From Parapedobacter indicus (GTDB lineage Bacteria; Bacteroidota; Bacteroidia; Sphingobacteriales; Sphingobacteriaceae), in assembly GCF_900113765.1 (NCBI RefSeq), contig NZ_FOQO01000001.1:744001-808000 (forward strand): a stretch of 64,000 nucleotides of DNA. The letters are read 5' to 3'. The position numbers were made by a program, and so were the translations under genes. Under the pieces are notes generated by a model, which was not told the origin of the DNA, ran no database searches, and was given only the letters and a program-made list of their open reading frames with translations. Each line of letters starts with the position of its first letter. Position 1 is the first letter of the stretch. Positions 42,924-50,645 of the stretch are shown here, in pieces.

Positions 42924-43871
42924 TTACAACTTTTTACCAGTGATGGTAATGTCCGAAGTGATGCGCATCGGTATTTGCATTCCCTGTATTTCGAGGGTTC
43001 CGCTGATGTCTTGCTTCAAAGCGGTCCGCACGGGTAGCCCAGACTTAACGTCCACTTCTAACATGCCCTTTTGGGTGCCGTTTAAATCGAATTCGGCTCC
43101 CTGAAGTAGCGGGTTGTTACCGTCTTCTAGTTTGGAAAAGACCATTTGTCCATCAACGGCTAGGAAGGCCGAATTGCCCGTTATGTCGGAAAGAGAGAAC
43201 TCCGAGGTTGCAGTCGAATGCAACATGCCGGCGATGGAGCCGGAAGAGCTTTTCGTCCAGTTATCGCCTTTACCTACCGTTTTATTTGGGTAAATATTAG
43301 TGATTTGATTCATACTCTGGATCATGGACGAATCTCCAAAACTTTGCTTCAATATTTCAGCATGCTGATCATCAACCGATCCAATAATTTCCGCTAGCCC
43401 TTCGATGCTTTCTACCTTTCCTTCTTTATTGATGTGCATACGAAAAGATTTACCAACCAGATTAGATAGCACTTTCAATTCACCTGTGCTGGCATCGGGA
43501 TTGTTGGAGTCAAAGTGTAGCTGTTGCATTCCGCCCGCTACATCGGTATCCATCTTGATGGCGCTGAGTGTGACGTTGATGGCGGTTATGCCATCTTCTA
43601 CGGTTTGAACGTCGTAAATATAATCTGAAGACATGTCCTGTTTCGTGACCACCTTCTGTCCCATCATTTCTTGTATGATGTCCTGTTTGACAATAGATGA
43701 AAAAAGATATTTGTCGCCCGGCTTTAGGTTGAACTTTAACTCTATTTCTTGTATTTTATGCGGAGCGGTCATTTTCCATATTGGTTGATCTGCTCGTATG
43801 CCATTATACATTAAAAATAGGATGGACAATAGTCCCAATACTTTTGTATGCCTCATAATTTGTTTTTTCAA
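42924..43871 (-). CDS. DUF6263-like exported protein
   Basis: 315 residues with a signal sequence (about 10-27). The mature protein repeats beta-strand-rich patterns: LKFNLKPGDKYLFSSIVKQDI, then a KVESIEGLAEII stretch, and it ends QMVFSKLEDG...ITSDITITGKKL. It resembles DUF6263 family envelope proteins of Bacteroidota; function unknown. Convergent with apt, 14 bp apart. A TACTTTTG-type -7 box on the minus strand (43891-43898) lies just upstream. Confidence 0.7.
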   Translation of the reverse strand: MKKQIMRHTKVLGLLSILFLMYNGIRADQPIWKMTAPHKIQEIELKFNLKPGDKYLFSSIVKQDIIQEMMGQKVVTKQDMSSDYIYDVQTVEDGITAINVTLSAIKMDTDVAGGMQQLHFDSNNPDASTGELKVLSNLVGKSFRMHINKEGKVESIEGLAEIIGSVDDQHAEILKQSFGDSSMIQSMNQITNIYPNKTVGKGDNWTKSSSGSIAGMLHSTATSEFSLSDITGNSAFLAVDGQMVFSKLEDGNNPLLQGAEFDLNGTQKGMLEVDVKSGLPVRTALKQDISGTLEIQGMQIPMRITSDITITGKKL

Positions 43872-43990
43872 GTATTATCAAATTTGTCTTCAAAAGTAGA
43901 CTTTATGACGATTTTACGCATGTATTTTTTATAAAATCCGAAATCATACCAAAAACCATTTTATTCCATATTATACGGTATTTTCTTTGG

Positions 43991-44021
43991 TTTGCTTTTC
44001 TGAAGGCATTCCTTATTATTG
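43991..44021 (+). promoter_or_regulatory. Promoter TTTG-N19-TATTATTG
   Basis: TTTG at 43991-43994 and TATTATTG at 44014-44021, 19 bp apart, 18 bp before the acyl-CoA dehydrogenase ATG. One base off the -7 consensus. Confidence 0.6.
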
Positions 44022-44039
44022 TATAAATACCAATAAATT

Positions 44040-45191
44040 ATGCATACAGAATCAGCAGCGAGAGGGGATGAAAACCGAGATATGATACGTCAAATGGTGC
44101 ACGAGTTTGCGGAAAGGGATATCCGTCCGCATGTAATGGAGTGGGATGAGAAACAGATTTTTCCGCTTGATACCTTTAAAGCTATGGGGCAACTGGGAAT
44201 CATGGGCGTATTGGTGCCAGAGGAATATGGTGGTGCAGGTTTAGGCTACAACGAATATGTAGACATTATTGTGGAAGTAGCCAAAGTATGTGGCGGCATC
44301 GGTTTGTCGCTGGCGGCGCATAACTCGTTGTGCGCGGGGCATATCCTGACGTCCGGCAACGAAGCGCAAAAAAAGCAATGGCTTCCGAAACTGGCTGCTG
44401 CCGAATGGATCGGCGCCTGGGCGCTTACTGAGGCGAACACGGGTTCAGATGCGTTGCGTATGGCTACTACCGCTGTCTTGGATGGCGATGCATATGTAGT
44501 GAATGGCACAAAGAACTGGATAACGCACGGGATGAGCGGCGATGTAGCGGTAGTAATGGCACGGACAGGCGAGAAAGGTCGCTCTCACGGTGTTTCGGCC
44601 TTTGTCATTGAAAAAGGCACCCCTGGATTCGCGCATGGGAAAAAGGAAAACAAACTAGGTATGCGCGCTTCCGAAACCACCGAACTTATTTTCGACAATT
44701 GCCGGGTGCCTCGGGAAAATTTACTCGGTGCCGAAGGAGAAGGTTTCAAGCAGGCCATGAAGGTACTGGATGGTGGCCGGATATCGATCGCGGCGCTGGC
44801 ATTGGGTATCGCGAAAGGTGCGCTGGAAGCTGCTGTAAACTACGCGAAGGAACGACATCAATTTGGGCAGCCTATTGCTAATTTCCAAGGAATATCGTTT
44901 AAGCTGGCAGATATGGCTACGGAAGTTGAGGCGGCGGAACTGCTGATCAGACAGGCCTGTGCGTTAAAAAACAAGGGAGAAGAGGTAACCAAAAACTCGG
45001 CAATGGCTAAATATTATGCGTCGGAAATCGCGGTACGGTGTGCTACGGAAGCTGTTCAAATTTTCGGGGGCTATGGATATACCAAGGATTTTCCGGTAGA
45101 AAAATACTACCGCGATGCCAAATTATGCACCATTGGGGAGGGAACTTCCGAAATCCAAAAGCTGGTCATCGCCAGAGAAGTATTGAAGTGA
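44040..45191 (+). CDS. Acyl-CoA dehydrogenase
   Basis: 383 residues with the three-domain fold. WIGAWALTEANTGSDALRM is FAD- and substrate-binding, KNWITHGM follows, and RHQFGQPIANFQGISFKLADMA and GGYGYTKDFPVEKYYRDAKLCTIGEGTSE hold the signature. The Glu of IGEGTSE is the likely catalytic base position in short-chain (butyryl-CoA) types. It catalyses alpha-beta oxidation of an acyl-CoA, passing electrons to ETF. No ETF genes are adjacent, so substrate length cannot be fixed. Confidence 0.92.
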   Translation: MHTESAARGDENRDMIRQMVHEFAERDIRPHVMEWDEKQIFPLDTFKAMGQLGIMGVLVPEEYGGAGLGYNEYVDIIVEVAKVCGGIGLSLAAHNSLCAGHILTSGNEAQKKQWLPKLAAAEWIGAWALTEANTGSDALRMATTAVLDGDAYVVNGTKNWITHGMSGDVAVVMARTGEKGRSHGVSAFVIEKGTPGFAHGKKENKLGMRASETTELIFDNCRVPRENLLGAEGEGFKQAMKVLDGGRISIAALALGIAKGALEAAVNYAKERHQFGQPIANFQGISFKLADMATEVEAAELLIRQACALKNKGEEVTKNSAMAKYYASEIAVRCATEAVQIFGGYGYTKDFPVEKYYRDAKLCTIGEGTSEIQKLVIAREVLK

Positions 45192-45235
45192 AATTAGCGA
45201 CTAATCATTACCTTTGGCGATCGAATTTATAAATT

Positions 45236-46018
45236 ATGGAATGGCTCTTAAATCCTGAAATCTGGATTTCACTGCTCACATTGACGGTGCTGGAAATTGT
45301 ACTGGGAATCGACAACATTGTTTTTATCTCTATTTTAAGTGGCAAACTTCCACATGAACAGCAAAAGAAGGCCAGGCAACTTGGATTGTTCCTTGCCCTG
45401 ATTATGCGGGTCGGATTGTTGTTTTCCGTAAAATGGATTATGTCGTTGACGAAACCCTTTCTAAAGCTAGGCGAGTGGCTGGGCATTCAACATGAACCTA
45501 TCAACCACTACCTTAATCTCTCCGGAAGGGATTTGATTCTATTACTAGGCGGGTTATTTTTAATTTATAAAGCAACTTCCGAAATTCACACAAAGCTGGA
45601 AGGGGAAGAACATCGCCACGAGGTGAAGGGCAGGGCCATTACTTTTGGTAATGTCATTTTTCAGATTATTATTTTAGACATCGTGTTTTCTTTGGACTCG
45701 GTTATTACAGCGGTGGGTATGGTAGATCACATCGAAGTCATGATTGCGGCCGTTATTATTGCCGTGGCAATCATGATGTTATCTGCAGAATCTATCAGTC
45801 GCTTTGTAAATCAGCACCCTACTGTAAAAATGCTGGCGCTGGCATTCTTGATACTCATCGGGGTATCGCTTACTGCGGAGGCGTTTGAACAACACATTCC
45901 TAAAGGATATATCTATTTTGCGATGGCGTTTTCGGTTTTGGTTGAGTTTTTGAATTTAAAAGCAAAAAAGAAACGGTCAAATCCGGTTGATCTTGGGCCG
46001 CCTACAGCGAATGAATGA
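45236..46018 (+). CDS. TerC-family integral membrane protein
   Basis: 260 residues, at least six membrane helices. VLGIDNIVFISIL and LDIVFSLDSVITAVGMVDHIEVM contain the acidic intramembrane residues of the TerC/YkoY family, and a conserved HP motif occurs in NQHPTVKMLALAFLILIG. Members export manganese or protect from tellurite; recent work links them to metalation of exported proteins. TACCTTTG at 45209-45216 is a good -7 box. Its last 17 bp overlap a small minus-strand gene. Confidence 0.9.
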   Translation: MEWLLNPEIWISLLTLTVLEIVLGIDNIVFISILSGKLPHEQQKKARQLGLFLALIMRVGLLFSVKWIMSLTKPFLKLGEWLGIQHEPINHYLNLSGRDLILLLGGLFLIYKATSEIHTKLEGEEHRHEVKGRAITFGNVIFQIIILDIVFSLDSVITAVGMVDHIEVMIAAVIIAVAIMMLSAESISRFVNQHPTVKMLALAFLILIGVSLTAEAFEQHIPKGYIYFAMAFSVLVEFLNLKAKKKRSNPVDLGPPTANE

Positions 46019-46145
46019 GTGCCCAATACCGGAAGCCCAAAATAGCCTGTTGGCTTTTGGTCAGTGTGGCGGGGTCTTTGCCCGAATATTTGGGCAGCAG
46101 CCGGTTGTTGAGTTTGACAAGTAACTTAAACAGTACTTTCTTCAT
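46002..46145 (-). CDS. Conserved-type small basic protein (47 aa)
   Basis: The minus strand reads MKKVLFKLLVKLNNRLLPKY, then SGKDPATLTKSQQAILGFRY, then WALIHSL and a stop. I recall very similar 45-50 residue proteins in many Bacteroidota (start MKK-LFKLL, middle LPS/LPKYSKK, end with a WRY-type aromatic string), often unannotated or mislabelled SsrA-binding protein. Function unknown; basic and amphipathic N-terminus. It overlaps the end of terC and is convergent with it. Confidence 0.7.
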   Translation of the reverse strand: MKKVLFKLLVKLNNRLLPKYSGKDPATLTKSQQAILGFRYWALIHSL

Positions 46146-46202
46146 TTATTTCCTAAATTTGCCCACAGCTGATTTGTTCATTTCCTTTTATTCAAATTTA
46201 AC

Positions 46203-47318
46203 ATGGCTAAAGCAAAAAAAGAAGAAAAGCAACATATTTCTGTAGTAACTTCCAAATCCCTTCGCTTTTTTGAGCAATACATCAATAACCCTTCGCCTAC
46301 GGGCTTTGAATGGCAGGGCCAACGTATGTGGTTGGATTATCTGAAGTCTTATGTGGACGAAACGTTTACAGACGCCTATGGAACCGCTGTAGCAGTGATC
46401 AACCCAAAGGCGGAATACAAAGTGGTCATCGAGGCACATGCCGACGAAATATCGTGGTTTGTGAATTACGTTACCAAAGACGGACTAATCTATGTGATCC
46501 GAAACGGGGGATCCGACCATCAGATCGCACCTTCCAAGCGGGTAGATATTCACACGGAAAAAGGAATTGTCAAAGCGGTTTTCGGATGGCCGGCAATCCA
46601 CACACGTTCGGGAGAAAAGGAAGAGAGCCCAACGTTGAAAAACATCTTTCTGGATTGCGGCTGTACCAGCAAAGAGGAAGTGGAGGCATTGGGTATACAT
46701 GTAGGATGTGTGGTTACCTATGAGGATCAGTTTATGGTGCTGAACGACCGTTATTATGTTGGACGCGCGCTTGATAACCGCGCAGGTGGTTTTATGATTG
46801 CCGAGGTGGCCCGTTTGCTTAAAGAGAACAAAAAGAAGTTACCTTTCGGTCTGTACATTGTCAATTCTGTACAGGAAGAAATCGGTTTGCGGGGCGCAGA
46901 GATGATTGCACACCGGATAAAACCCGATCTAGCCATTATCACGGATGTCACACACGATACACAGACACCAATGATTAACAAGGTCACGCAAGGTGATTTG
47001 GCCTGCGGCAAAGGTCCTGTTGTTTCCTATGCTCCGTCCGTACAGATCAATTTCAATAAACTATTGGTCGATACGGCCATAAAAAAAGAAATCCCCTTCC
47101 AGCGGCAAGCTTCGTCACGGTGGACCGGCACAGATACCGATGCATTTGCCTATTCGAATGAGGGAGTTCCGTCGGTGCTGATCTCGCTGCCGCTGCGTTA
47201 CATGCATACCACTGTTGAGATGATTCATAAAGAAGATGTAGATAACGTGATCCGTTTAATTTATGAGGCTTTGTTAGCGATTAAATCAGGACAGGATTTC
47301 AGAACGTTTGCGCAATAA
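46203..47318 (+). CDS. M42-family metallo-aminopeptidase
   Basis: 371 residues. VVIEAHADEISWFV carries the first metal-binding His-x-Asp, VGRALDNRAGGFMIAEV the bridging Asp, and VNSVQEEIGLRGAEMI the catalytic and metal-binding Glu pair; ITDVTHDTQTP follows. This is the M42 glutamyl aminopeptidase/endoglucanase-like group, forming large tetrahedral particles in known members. Cytoplasmic; no signal. Complete. Confidence 0.88.
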   Translation: MAKAKKEEKQHISVVTSKSLRFFEQYINNPSPTGFEWQGQRMWLDYLKSYVDETFTDAYGTAVAVINPKAEYKVVIEAHADEISWFVNYVTKDGLIYVIRNGGSDHQIAPSKRVDIHTEKGIVKAVFGWPAIHTRSGEKEESPTLKNIFLDCGCTSKEEVEALGIHVGCVVTYEDQFMVLNDRYYVGRALDNRAGGFMIAEVARLLKENKKKLPFGLYIVNSVQEEIGLRGAEMIAHRIKPDLAIITDVTHDTQTPMINKVTQGDLACGKGPVVSYAPSVQINFNKLLVDTAIKKEIPFQRQASSRWTGTDTDAFAYSNEGVPSVLISLPLRYMHTTVEMIHKEDVDNVIRLIYEALLAIKSGQDFRTFAQ

Positions 47319-47350
47319 TCATATATTCTCTTGTTAAATATAGAAACACG

Positions 47351-47659
47351 ATGGCAGAAAAAAATGAAAACCAGCTGAACATAGAGCTGGCGGAAGATGT
47401 TGCCGAAGGGGTCTACTCCAATCTGGCGATCATCACCCATTCCAATACGGAATTTGTGCTCGATTTTATCCGTGTGATGCCCGGCATCCCGAAGGCTAAA
47501 GTAAAATCAAGGATCATATTGACGCCAGAGCACGCAAAGCGGCTTCTGGGCGCATTGAATGATAATATCGCAAAATTCGAGGCGGCAAACGGTAACATCA
47601 ACGCGCAGGATGATCCACCGTTTCCAATGAATTTCGGGGGGCCTACGGCACAGGCTTGA
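47351..47659 (+). CDS. DUF3467 protein
   Basis: 102 residues: ELAEDVAEGVYSNLAIITHSNTEFVLDFIRVMPG and SRIILTPEHAKRLLGALNDNI are the DUF3467 signature. The family is widespread in Bacteroidota next to transcription or peptidase genes; function unknown. It lies 32 bp after the M42 gene, likely in the same transcript. Confidence 0.88.
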   Translation: MAEKNENQLNIELAEDVAEGVYSNLAIITHSNTEFVLDFIRVMPGIPKAKVKSRIILTPEHAKRLLGALNDNIAKFEAANGNINAQDDPPFPMNFGGPTAQA

Positions 47660-47660
47660 G

Positions 47661-47816
47661 CTAGGCGTTTCTTGGCTTACTAAAGATTGCCATAATGAAC
47701 GCGATAGCGGCTAGGATAATCAGGATATTAAATAGACCCTTCAGCGCATACCAAAAGATACCGATGCCCCAAATTACAAGCAGGATCAAAGCCAGAATAA
47801 ATAGAAAACTTCTCAT
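47661..47816 (-). CDS. Small hydrophobic membrane protein (Lmo0937-like, 51 aa)
   Basis: The minus strand reads MRSFLFILALILLVIWGIGI and goes on with FWYALKGLFNILIILAAIAF, then IMAIFSKPRNA. Two membrane helices around WYALKG match the small Lmo0937-type membrane proteins that are stress-related in several bacteria. Its stop is 1 bp after the DUF3467 stop (convergent). Confidence 0.75.
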   Translation of the reverse strand: MRSFLFILALILLVIWGIGIFWYALKGLFNILIILAAIAFIMAIFSKPRNA

Positions 47817-47856
47817 GATGTTTTTCAATAGGTAACCATAAAATGGATGGATTGTT

Positions 47857-47887
47857 TTTGCAATTCAGGCAAGTTTAGCTATTTTTG
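47857..47887 (+). promoter_or_regulatory. tRNA-Arg promoter (TTTG-N19-TATTTTTG)
   Basis: TTTG at 47857-47860 and TATTTTTG at 47880-47887, 19 bp apart, 16 bp before the tRNA. Confidence 0.8.
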
Positions 47888-47903
47888 CATCGATTTTGCA
47901 GGG

Positions 47904-47977
47904 GCCCCAATAGCTCAGCTGGATAGAGCAACGGTTTTCTAAACCGTCGGTCTCAGGTTCGAATCCTGATTGGGGTA
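47904..47977 (+). tRNA. tRNA-Arg (UCU)
   Basis: 74 nt cloverleaf: acceptor GCCCCAA/TTGGGGT (one wobble pair), D-arm TAGCTCAGCTGGATAGAGCA, anticodon arm ACGGT-TTTCTAA-ACCGT with anticodon TCT, T-arm CAGG-TTCGAAT-CCTG. CCA is not encoded. Confidence 0.96.
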
Positions 47978-47984
47978 CAAAGAG

Positions 47985-48020
47985 AAACCTTCCGGTCATC
48001 AGCGACCGGAAGGTTTTTTT
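47985..48020 (+). terminator. Terminator after tRNA-Arg
   Basis: AAACCTTCCGGTC pairs with GACCGGAAGGTTT, followed by a T-run. Confidence 0.85.
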
Positions 48021-48125
48021 ATTGTAAAAGCTGCTTTCCATGTGTTGGTATTTTAATTTATTACCGTGTCCTTCACGCAGTTGGCGATTTTGGCGGCTGG
48101 GAATGAAAAAAAAGGTATAATTGAA

Positions 48126-48156
48126 TTTGCAATATATCGCAGAGTTTGTACTTTTG
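48126..48156 (+). promoter_or_regulatory. tRNA-Ser promoter (TTTG-N19-TACTTTTG)
   Basis: TTTG at 48126-48129 and TACTTTTG at 48149-48156, spacing 19, four bases before the tRNA. Confidence 0.8.
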
Positions 48157-48160
48157 CGCC

Positions 48161-48245
48161 GGAGAGTTGGCAGAGTGGTCGAATGCGGCGGTCTTGAAAA
48201 CCGTTGTCTGTAACAGGACCGGGGGTTCGAATCCCTCACTCTCCG
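48161..48245 (+). tRNA. tRNA-Ser (UGA)
   Basis: 85 nt with the long variable arm of class II tRNAs: acceptor GGAGAGT/ACTCTCC, anticodon loop CTTGAAA (anticodon TGA), T-arm GGGGG-TTCGAAT-CCCTC. Followed by a weak hairpin at 48250-48280. Confidence 0.95.
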
Positions 48246-48306
48246 CGAAAGAAAGAGCAGCTTCAAAAGCGGCTCTTTCGTCGTTTAGATATATAACCTG
48301 AAAGCT

Positions 48307-49395
48307 TTATTGCTTCGTCTTTCTCAAACGGTAACCAAGCTTGATAGAGGGCTGCTCAATATATTTATAGGTAAAGTAAGCTACAATAAACACAAAGATA
48401 AATATAAGAATGGTTTTGAGGGGTGCCCAAAAGAAATGATGCCCCAGTACATCAAACCAGGATAACATCACCGGTAAAAACGGCTGATGTATAAGATAAA
48501 TACTGTAGCTGACAACGCCAACGATCGCAATTATTTTATAAAGACGGTTGTCGATATTAATTCGGGCGTATAACATCCATTCGAAAAATGCCACCCAGGC
48601 AAATACTGCGACTTGACCGGCTAATTCCGCGGAAATAAAATATCGTGATAGGCCTATCGCCATGAAGCCCATTAAGGCAATAAGCAGGTTGTATCGTCCA
48701 AACAATCGTTTGTTATTCAAATAACATTCCGCCAATAATGCACCGGCACACCAGTTAAACCACCAATAGCCGACAACAGAAATTAAGGCAATATACTTAA
48801 AGTCGGGATAGACAATGCGACTTAGGAATGAATTTATCGGGACTAATAAGAAAATAATAAGTACTGTCTTTTCCACGCCTAATTTTTTTCTCATGAATAG
48901 AAACATCGGATAGATCAGATAAAGCTGCATTTCAAGTGCAAGGCTCCAAAAAGACGGGTTAATCGAAAAAATATACGTGTCGGATAAATTATGTACTAAT
49001 AAAAGATGTGTAAGCAAATGTCTGATACCGTAATAGTCATTCAGGTAATAGTATATGCCGGCGCCAGTGACACAGAAAACAATCAGTGCTAACAGATAAG
49101 GCGGATAAATCCTCCAGAATCTTTTACTATAGAATGTGACGATATTTAGGGGTTGTTTTCGGGACAGAAATCCTAAATGGATAAGAAACCCGCTAATGAT
49201 CAAAAATAGTTGTACGCCAGTCCAACCCGAAGCCATGGGAACCAAATTCAACAAGATAATTTTAGCACTGGTGGGCTCAGCAGTTTCAAAACCAGGAAAT
49301 AGATATAGTTGAGAATGGTAAACAAATACACAGATAATCGCTATGCCACGCAAGATGTCTATACGTGCTATGTGTTTTTTCGTTTCGATAATCAT
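48307..49395 (-). CDS. Acyltransferase family 3 membrane protein
   Basis: 362 residues from the Met at 49395 (MIIETKKHIARIDILRGIAI); an upstream Met at 49431 adds 12 residues that are not typical. About ten membrane helices; IDILRGIAIICVFVYHSQL holds the family R-x10-H motif. The family O-acylates sugars of surface polysaccharides or lipids. Donor and acceptor cannot be predicted. Single gene, minus strand, 61 bp past the tRNA-Ser. Confidence 0.88.
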   Translation of the reverse strand: MIIETKKHIARIDILRGIAIICVFVYHSQLYLFPGFETAEPTSAKIILLNLVPMASGWTGVQLFLIISGFLIHLGFLSRKQPLNIVTFYSKRFWRIYPPYLLALIVFCVTGAGIYYYLNDYYGIRHLLTHLLLVHNLSDTYIFSINPSFWSLALEMQLYLIYPMFLFMRKKLGVEKTVLIIFLLVPINSFLSRIVYPDFKYIALISVVGYWWFNWCAGALLAECYLNNKRLFGRYNLLIALMGFMAIGLSRYFISAELAGQVAVFAWVAFFEWMLYARINIDNRLYKIIAIVGVVSYSIYLIHQPFLPVMLSWFDVLGHHFFWAPLKTILIFIFVFIVAYFTYKYIEQPSIKLGYRLRKTKQ

Positions 49396-49634
49396 ATTTA
49401 AGTTTACGTGGGATACAAAACTATAACACAAGGGGTGAAACTAATGTAGGTTATTTACTACATAATCGAAATAACTCACATTGGCTAAGCATATTCAAAC
49501 TTCTTCAACTATTTGCTAACTATTCCGTATTTCTGAATCGAGATAATTAAGATTGACAACATCCAGTATACGGCTTGAATAAAAAACGAGATCCAATGTG
49601 GCGGAAACGGCAAAAAAGGGTATTTTTGCGGGAT

Positions 49635-50645
49635 ATGACAGACTTAGCGAAGCCAACGGTGGGTGTTATCGGAAGTGGCAGTTGGGCAACTGCGATGATC
49701 AAAATGCTGGGCGACAACAACGCTGATAAGTCTGTGCATTGGTGGGTGCGCAATGAAGATACTGCCGAATACATCCGTACATTCAGGCACAATCCTAATT
49801 ACCTGAGTGCTGTTACGGTCGGTATACCGAAACGTCATATTCATACCGACGTTCGAGTGGTAATTCGATCGGTAGGATTGATCATTCTTAATACACCTGC
49901 AGCTTTTTTAAAAGATGCACTGAAGGATATTACGCCTGATATGCTGCGTGGCAAAATCATCGTATCGGCCATTAAAGGTATTGTGCCAGACGAAAACCTG
50001 ATTGTCGGTGATTTTCTTCAGCAGAAATATCAGGTGCCGATCGGCCAGATTGCGGTTATCGGTGGACCCTGCCATGCCGAAGAGGTGTCATTGGAAAAAC
50101 TCTCTTACTTAACTGTGGCCTCTCAAAACACAGAGGTAGCGGCAGTGGTAGCTTCTCTGATTAATACGCGATATATTAAAACCAATGTGTCCGACGATAT
50201 TTATGGAACGGAATACGCCGCAGTCCTAAAAAATATCTATGCGGTGGCAGCTGGTATTTGTCACGGTGTCGGGTTTGGCGACAATTTTCAGGCGGTGTTG
50301 GTGTCTAATGCGATCCGGGAAATGTCCCAATTTGTGAACGCGGTACACCCCATCGGTCGTGATATCAAGGAGTCTGCTTATCTGGGTGATTTGTTGGTTA
50401 CGGTCTATTCTCAGTTCAGCCGTAATCGTACCTTTGGGAATATGATCGGTAAAGGGTATTCCGTTAGGTCGGCACAGTTGGAAATGAATATGGTAGCCGA
50501 AGGGTATTTTGCATCAAATTGCATCCAACAGATCTGCATTAAATATGGTATTGATCTGCCCATATGCAATGCGGTATACGATATATTATACCGAAATTTG
50601 TCTCCGGTACCAGAAATGAAAAAATTAGCGGATAAACTGACCTGA
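49635..50645 (+). CDS. gpsA: NAD(P)-dependent glycerol-3-phosphate dehydrogenase
   Basis: 336 residues from the ATG at 49635, where PTVGVIGSGSWATAMIK is the Rossmann GxGxxG start; 60 bases earlier lies another in-frame ATG. VSAIKGI and EYAAVLKNIYAVAAGI (catalytic Lys) follow. It reduces dihydroxyacetone phosphate to sn-glycerol-3-phosphate for phospholipid synthesis. TATTTTTG at 49621-49628 ends 6 bp before the chosen ATG. If it is the -7 box, the mRNA would be nearly leaderless and would exclude the earlier start. Overlaps ggt by one base. Confidence 0.9.
   Translation: MTDLAKPTVGVIGSGSWATAMIKMLGDNNADKSVHWWVRNEDTAEYIRTFRHNPNYLSAVTVGIPKRHIHTDVRVVIRSVGLIILNTPAAFLKDALKDITPDMLRGKIIVSAIKGIVPDENLIVGDFLQQKYQVPIGQIAVIGGPCHAEEVSLEKLSYLTVASQNTEVAAVVASLINTRYIKTNVSDDIYGTEYAAVLKNIYAVAAGICHGVGFGDNFQAVLVSNAIREMSQFVNAVHPIGRDIKESAYLGDLLVTVYSQFSRNRTFGNMIGKGYSVRSAQLEMNMVAEGYFASNCIQQICIKYGIDLPICNAVYDILYRNLSPVPEMKKLADKLT

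Noticed and set aside
46015..46245. 76-codon plus-strand frame between terC and the M42 gene
   Set aside because: Overlaps both neighbours and the better-supported minus-strand 47-residue gene; it also runs through AT-rich leader sequence.
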